Assembly: GCA_049684915.1 (NCBI GenBank)
Contig: JBAVGO010000114.1
Span: 1 to 25,467 of the forward strand
DNA from: GWB2-37-7 sp049684915
Lineage (GTDB): Bacteria > Bacillota > Clostridia > Lutisporales > Lutisporaceae
Reading direction: 5' to 3'
Length of the DNA: 25,467 bases
Shown: in pieces, positions 23,516 through 25,467 of the stretch
Position numbering within the stretch: position 1 is the first letter of the stretch
How the letters are laid out: each line of letters starts with the position of its first letter
Notes under the pieces: generated by a model
Database searches by the model: none
Seen by the model: only the letters and a program-made list of their open reading frames with translations
What the model was told of the DNA's origin: nothing
Translations under genes and position numbers: made by a program

Positions 23516-25183
23516 ATGAAAGAAAAAATAATACAAGAAAAATGGAACAATTTATACCAAAAGAAAAGAATTACATCTCCTTTCGAAATAGATTCCATTC
23601 CTTCTCTAGATTATTGGGCTACTAAATCTTTTTATGATGATGATAAATATATTCTTGAATTTGTTAACGATCCAGACTCAGAGAGATTTATATTTGATAT
23701 TGGTACAGGATATGGTACCATTTTAGGTAAGTTGCTTATAAAATATCCTAGTTTTACTGGTATTGGTATAGATATTAGTCAAAATGCCGTTATCGAGGGT
23801 AATAAAAAAATAAAGGAATATAATTTAGAAAACCGGATGAAATTAATAAATTTGAGTATGCATGAAGATTGGAAGTTAAACAGAAAAATTGATACAATAT
23901 TGTGTAATTGTTCTTTGCAGTTTAATACACTTAGTTCATTTTATTTATTGTCAGAAAATATTAATAAATATTTAGCTGAGGACGGAAATGTTATTGTAAA
24001 GGTCCGTTCATGTTATAGGGATGTTCCCAAAAGTTATAAAAAATATAATAATGAAGAAAATACATATATCTCTTTTGAGGAACATGAATATGGTATGATT
24101 TATCATCATTTTTCAATTGAGGAACTATATAAGTTTAGTACGTTAATTAATGGAAGAATAATATCCTTAAGGGAAATAAGAAAAATTAGAGATTATGATA
24201 CCTTTCCAGTGAGAAGTTGGTATGAGGTTTGTATACAGAAAAAAATAAATCTTATTATTAATGAAAGGTTGAAAAATATGATTGATCAATTTTTTAATAT
24301 AGAAATCAATGGATTGGAATCTTGGCAAAAAGTTTTTCAATCTATCGAAGTTTTTTCTCCATTAATACAAAAGATCTTTTGTATTAATGGACTGAAAATC
24401 AGTAAAATAAGTAACTTAACGCCAGGGTCAAATGCAGTATTTAAAGTCGGGGATTATGTTGTAAAGATATTTGCTCCAAAAGAATCTCAAATAGATAATT
24501 CAATAGAATCTGAAGTTTTTGCACATTCTAGAGCTTTCCATTTCGAGCTTTCAGTACCCCAAATTATCAAATATGGATATGTAGAAGATAAATATGTATT
24601 TTCTTATTTAATAATGGAGTATATAAATGGGAAACCATTTTCTGAAGTAGTAGATGTTATGTCTGCTAATGATAAATTATATTTGGGACAAAGACTTAGA
24701 AAATTAACAAATAAAATAAATATAGACTGTGAAGAGTTTAATAATATTGATATATTTAATAATGTTAATAAGAATAAAAGTTTTGACAGGTTTACTAGCC
24801 GATTTAAATCTGAACGATTAGAATATATTAAATCACATAATTATGGTAAAAAAGTATTAGTACATGGGGACTTATGCAAAGACAATATTTTATTAGTTAA
24901 TAATGAAGTATATATAATTGATTTTGCCGACTCAATACTAGCGCCAATCGTTTATGAGCAAGCTCTTATTGCTTGTGAATTATTTGATTTTGATAAGTGG
25001 TTAATGAAAGGGTATTTTAATGAATATAGTTCATATGAATTAACACAAATATGTTTAAGTGGTCTTCTTATACATAGATATGGAGGGGAAATAATAAACC
25101 AACGTATATCTAAATCCGAAGATCTAAATGGACTATATGATTTACAGCAAAAGATTAAGTTGAAAATTGATTTAACTATATGA
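23516..25183 (+). CDS. Fusion of SAM methyltransferase and APH-like kinase
   Basis: The 555-residue protein joins two domains. Residues about 1-260 are a Rossmann methyltransferase with FIFDIGTGYGT (motif I, residues 61-67) and a typical GIGIDIS segment. Residues about 290-555 are an aminoglycoside phosphotransferase or choline-kinase-like domain: YVVKIF with K317 for ATP, VHGDLCKDN with H450, D452 and N457, and YIIDFADS with the metal-binding D469. A fused methylation and phosphorylation enzyme suggests both groups go onto the same molecule, or that the kinase confers resistance. The ATG follows AAGGGG. It is the last visible gene of the operon. I do not know a named family for this fusion. 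Confidence 0.85.
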   Translation: MKEKIIQEKWNNLYQKKRITSPFEIDSIPSLDYWATKSFYDDDKYILEFVNDPDSERFIFDIGTGYGTILGKLLIKYPSFTGIGIDISQNAVIEGNKKIKEYNLENRMKLINLSMHEDWKLNRKIDTILCNCSLQFNTLSSFYLLSENINKYLAEDGNVIVKVRSCYRDVPKSYKKYNNEENTYISFEEHEYGMIYHHFSIEELYKFSTLINGRIISLREIRKIRDYDTFPVRSWYEVCIQKKINLIINERLKNMIDQFFNIEINGLESWQKVFQSIEVFSPLIQKIFCINGLKISKISNLTPGSNAVFKVGDYVVKIFAPKESQIDNSIESEVFAHSRAFHFELSVPQIIKYGYVEDKYVFSYLIMEYINGKPFSEVVDVMSANDKLYLGQRLRKLTNKINIDCEEFNNIDIFNNVNKNKSFDRFTSRFKSERLEYIKSHNYGKKVLVHGDLCKDNILLVNNEVYIIDFADSILAPIVYEQALIACELFDFDKWLMKGYFNEYSSYELTQICLSGLLIHRYGGEIINQRISKSEDLNGLYDLQQKIKLKIDLTI

Positions 25184-25347
25184 ATGATGTGCTTTAGTAT
25201 GTTACAAGTACACGAACTTATTCTTAGTATAATAGTGTTACTAATAGAAGAGCGGACGAGTAAGAGTATATATTTAAGATTCTTATAGTGAAACTGATTA
25301 GTTTGAAGTTGTAGGTCAAGTATTAGTCAAATAATAAGTACCAGGCA
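25184..25347. other. Short gap upstream of the second group II intron
   Basis: No gene is visible. A TATAAT box occurs at 25227-25232 but has no convincing -35 partner. The target gene of the second intron, if any, is not apparent from these bases. Confidence 0.4.
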
Positions 25348-25467
25348 GTGCGTCCGAGCAATGTCGGATTATATAGTGGGTGAGAAGCCCATCGGGTAAG
25401 GATAACCAACCGCCCGTAGTCAACCTTGGAGCGCAACAGGTAACTGCTGTGTTTAAGCGTAGGTAGA
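25348..25467 (+). mobile_element. 5' end of a second group II intron (continues beyond window)
   Basis: From 25348 the sequence starts GTGCGTCC (the GUGCG 5' consensus) and runs into a structured stretch: TCCGA pairs with TCGGA across a GCAATG loop, and further compact stems such as GTGGGTGAGAAGCCCAT and CGGGTAAGG..CCGCCCG follow. This is the look of domain I of bacterial group II introns. It differs clearly from the intron at 3317-5441, so it is a separate element, and its reverse transcriptase would lie outside the window. Confidence 0.75.

Overview
The window is AT-rich and uses strong Shine-Dalgarno sequences (AGGAGG, GGAGGT) with frequent TTG and GTG starts. Together with a group II intron and an IS3 element of the kind common in clostridia, this suggests a low-GC Firmicute, probably of the class Clostridia. 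No species can be named from the sequence alone.

Layout. (1) Positions 1-2267 are the 3' end of a non-ribosomal peptide synthetase: part of an adenylation domain, a carrier domain and a terminating thioesterase. A terminator follows. (2) Positions 2326-2982 are poorly coding, with one hairpin, one doubtful 57-codon frame and a second terminator-like hairpin. (3) Positions 2983-6816 are one IS3-family insertion sequence with perfect 41-bp ends. Its transposase gene is split by a complete group II intron (3317-5441) that carries its own reverse transcriptase. (4) Positions 6817-7428 are AT-rich and hold tandem repeats and a good promoter. (5) Positions 7429-13452 are a tight plus-strand operon: a thymidylate-kinase-like protein, a CYTH protein, a 24-residue peptide gene followed by a 51-nt perfect hairpin, a nucleotidyltransferase, a PqqD-like protein, a CPBP membrane protease and a three-gene ABC-2 exporter. 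(6) Positions 13512-13823 are a decayed IS3 relic. (7) Positions 13938-25183 are a second tight operon: a cytidylyltransferase-like protein, a VTC-like protein, a tandem CYTH protein, a HemL-like aminotransferase, a GNAT acetyltransferase, a radical SAM/SPASM-like protein, a GH65 phosphorylase, a DegT aminotransferase, a beta-phosphoglucomutase and a methyltransferase-kinase fusion. (8) From 25348 to the end lies the 5' end of a second, different group II intron.

How the genes may work together. Operon 5 has the parts of a ribosomally made, modified peptide (RiPP) pathway: a tiny peptide with a Y-x-x-P motif, a PqqD-type recognition protein, a membrane protease that could cut the leader, a modifying nucleotidyltransferase and an exporter. 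It lacks the lasso cyclase and lasso protease. Operon 7 looks like a route that makes and activates an amino, acetylated or methylated sugar or small polyol, and it also carries a glucoside phosphorylase with beta-phosphoglucomutase. Three proteins with triphosphate-tunnel (CYTH/VTC) folds span both operons, which argues that they form one pathway. The product is unknown; the idea of a peptide joined to a nucleotide or sugar phosphate is inference.
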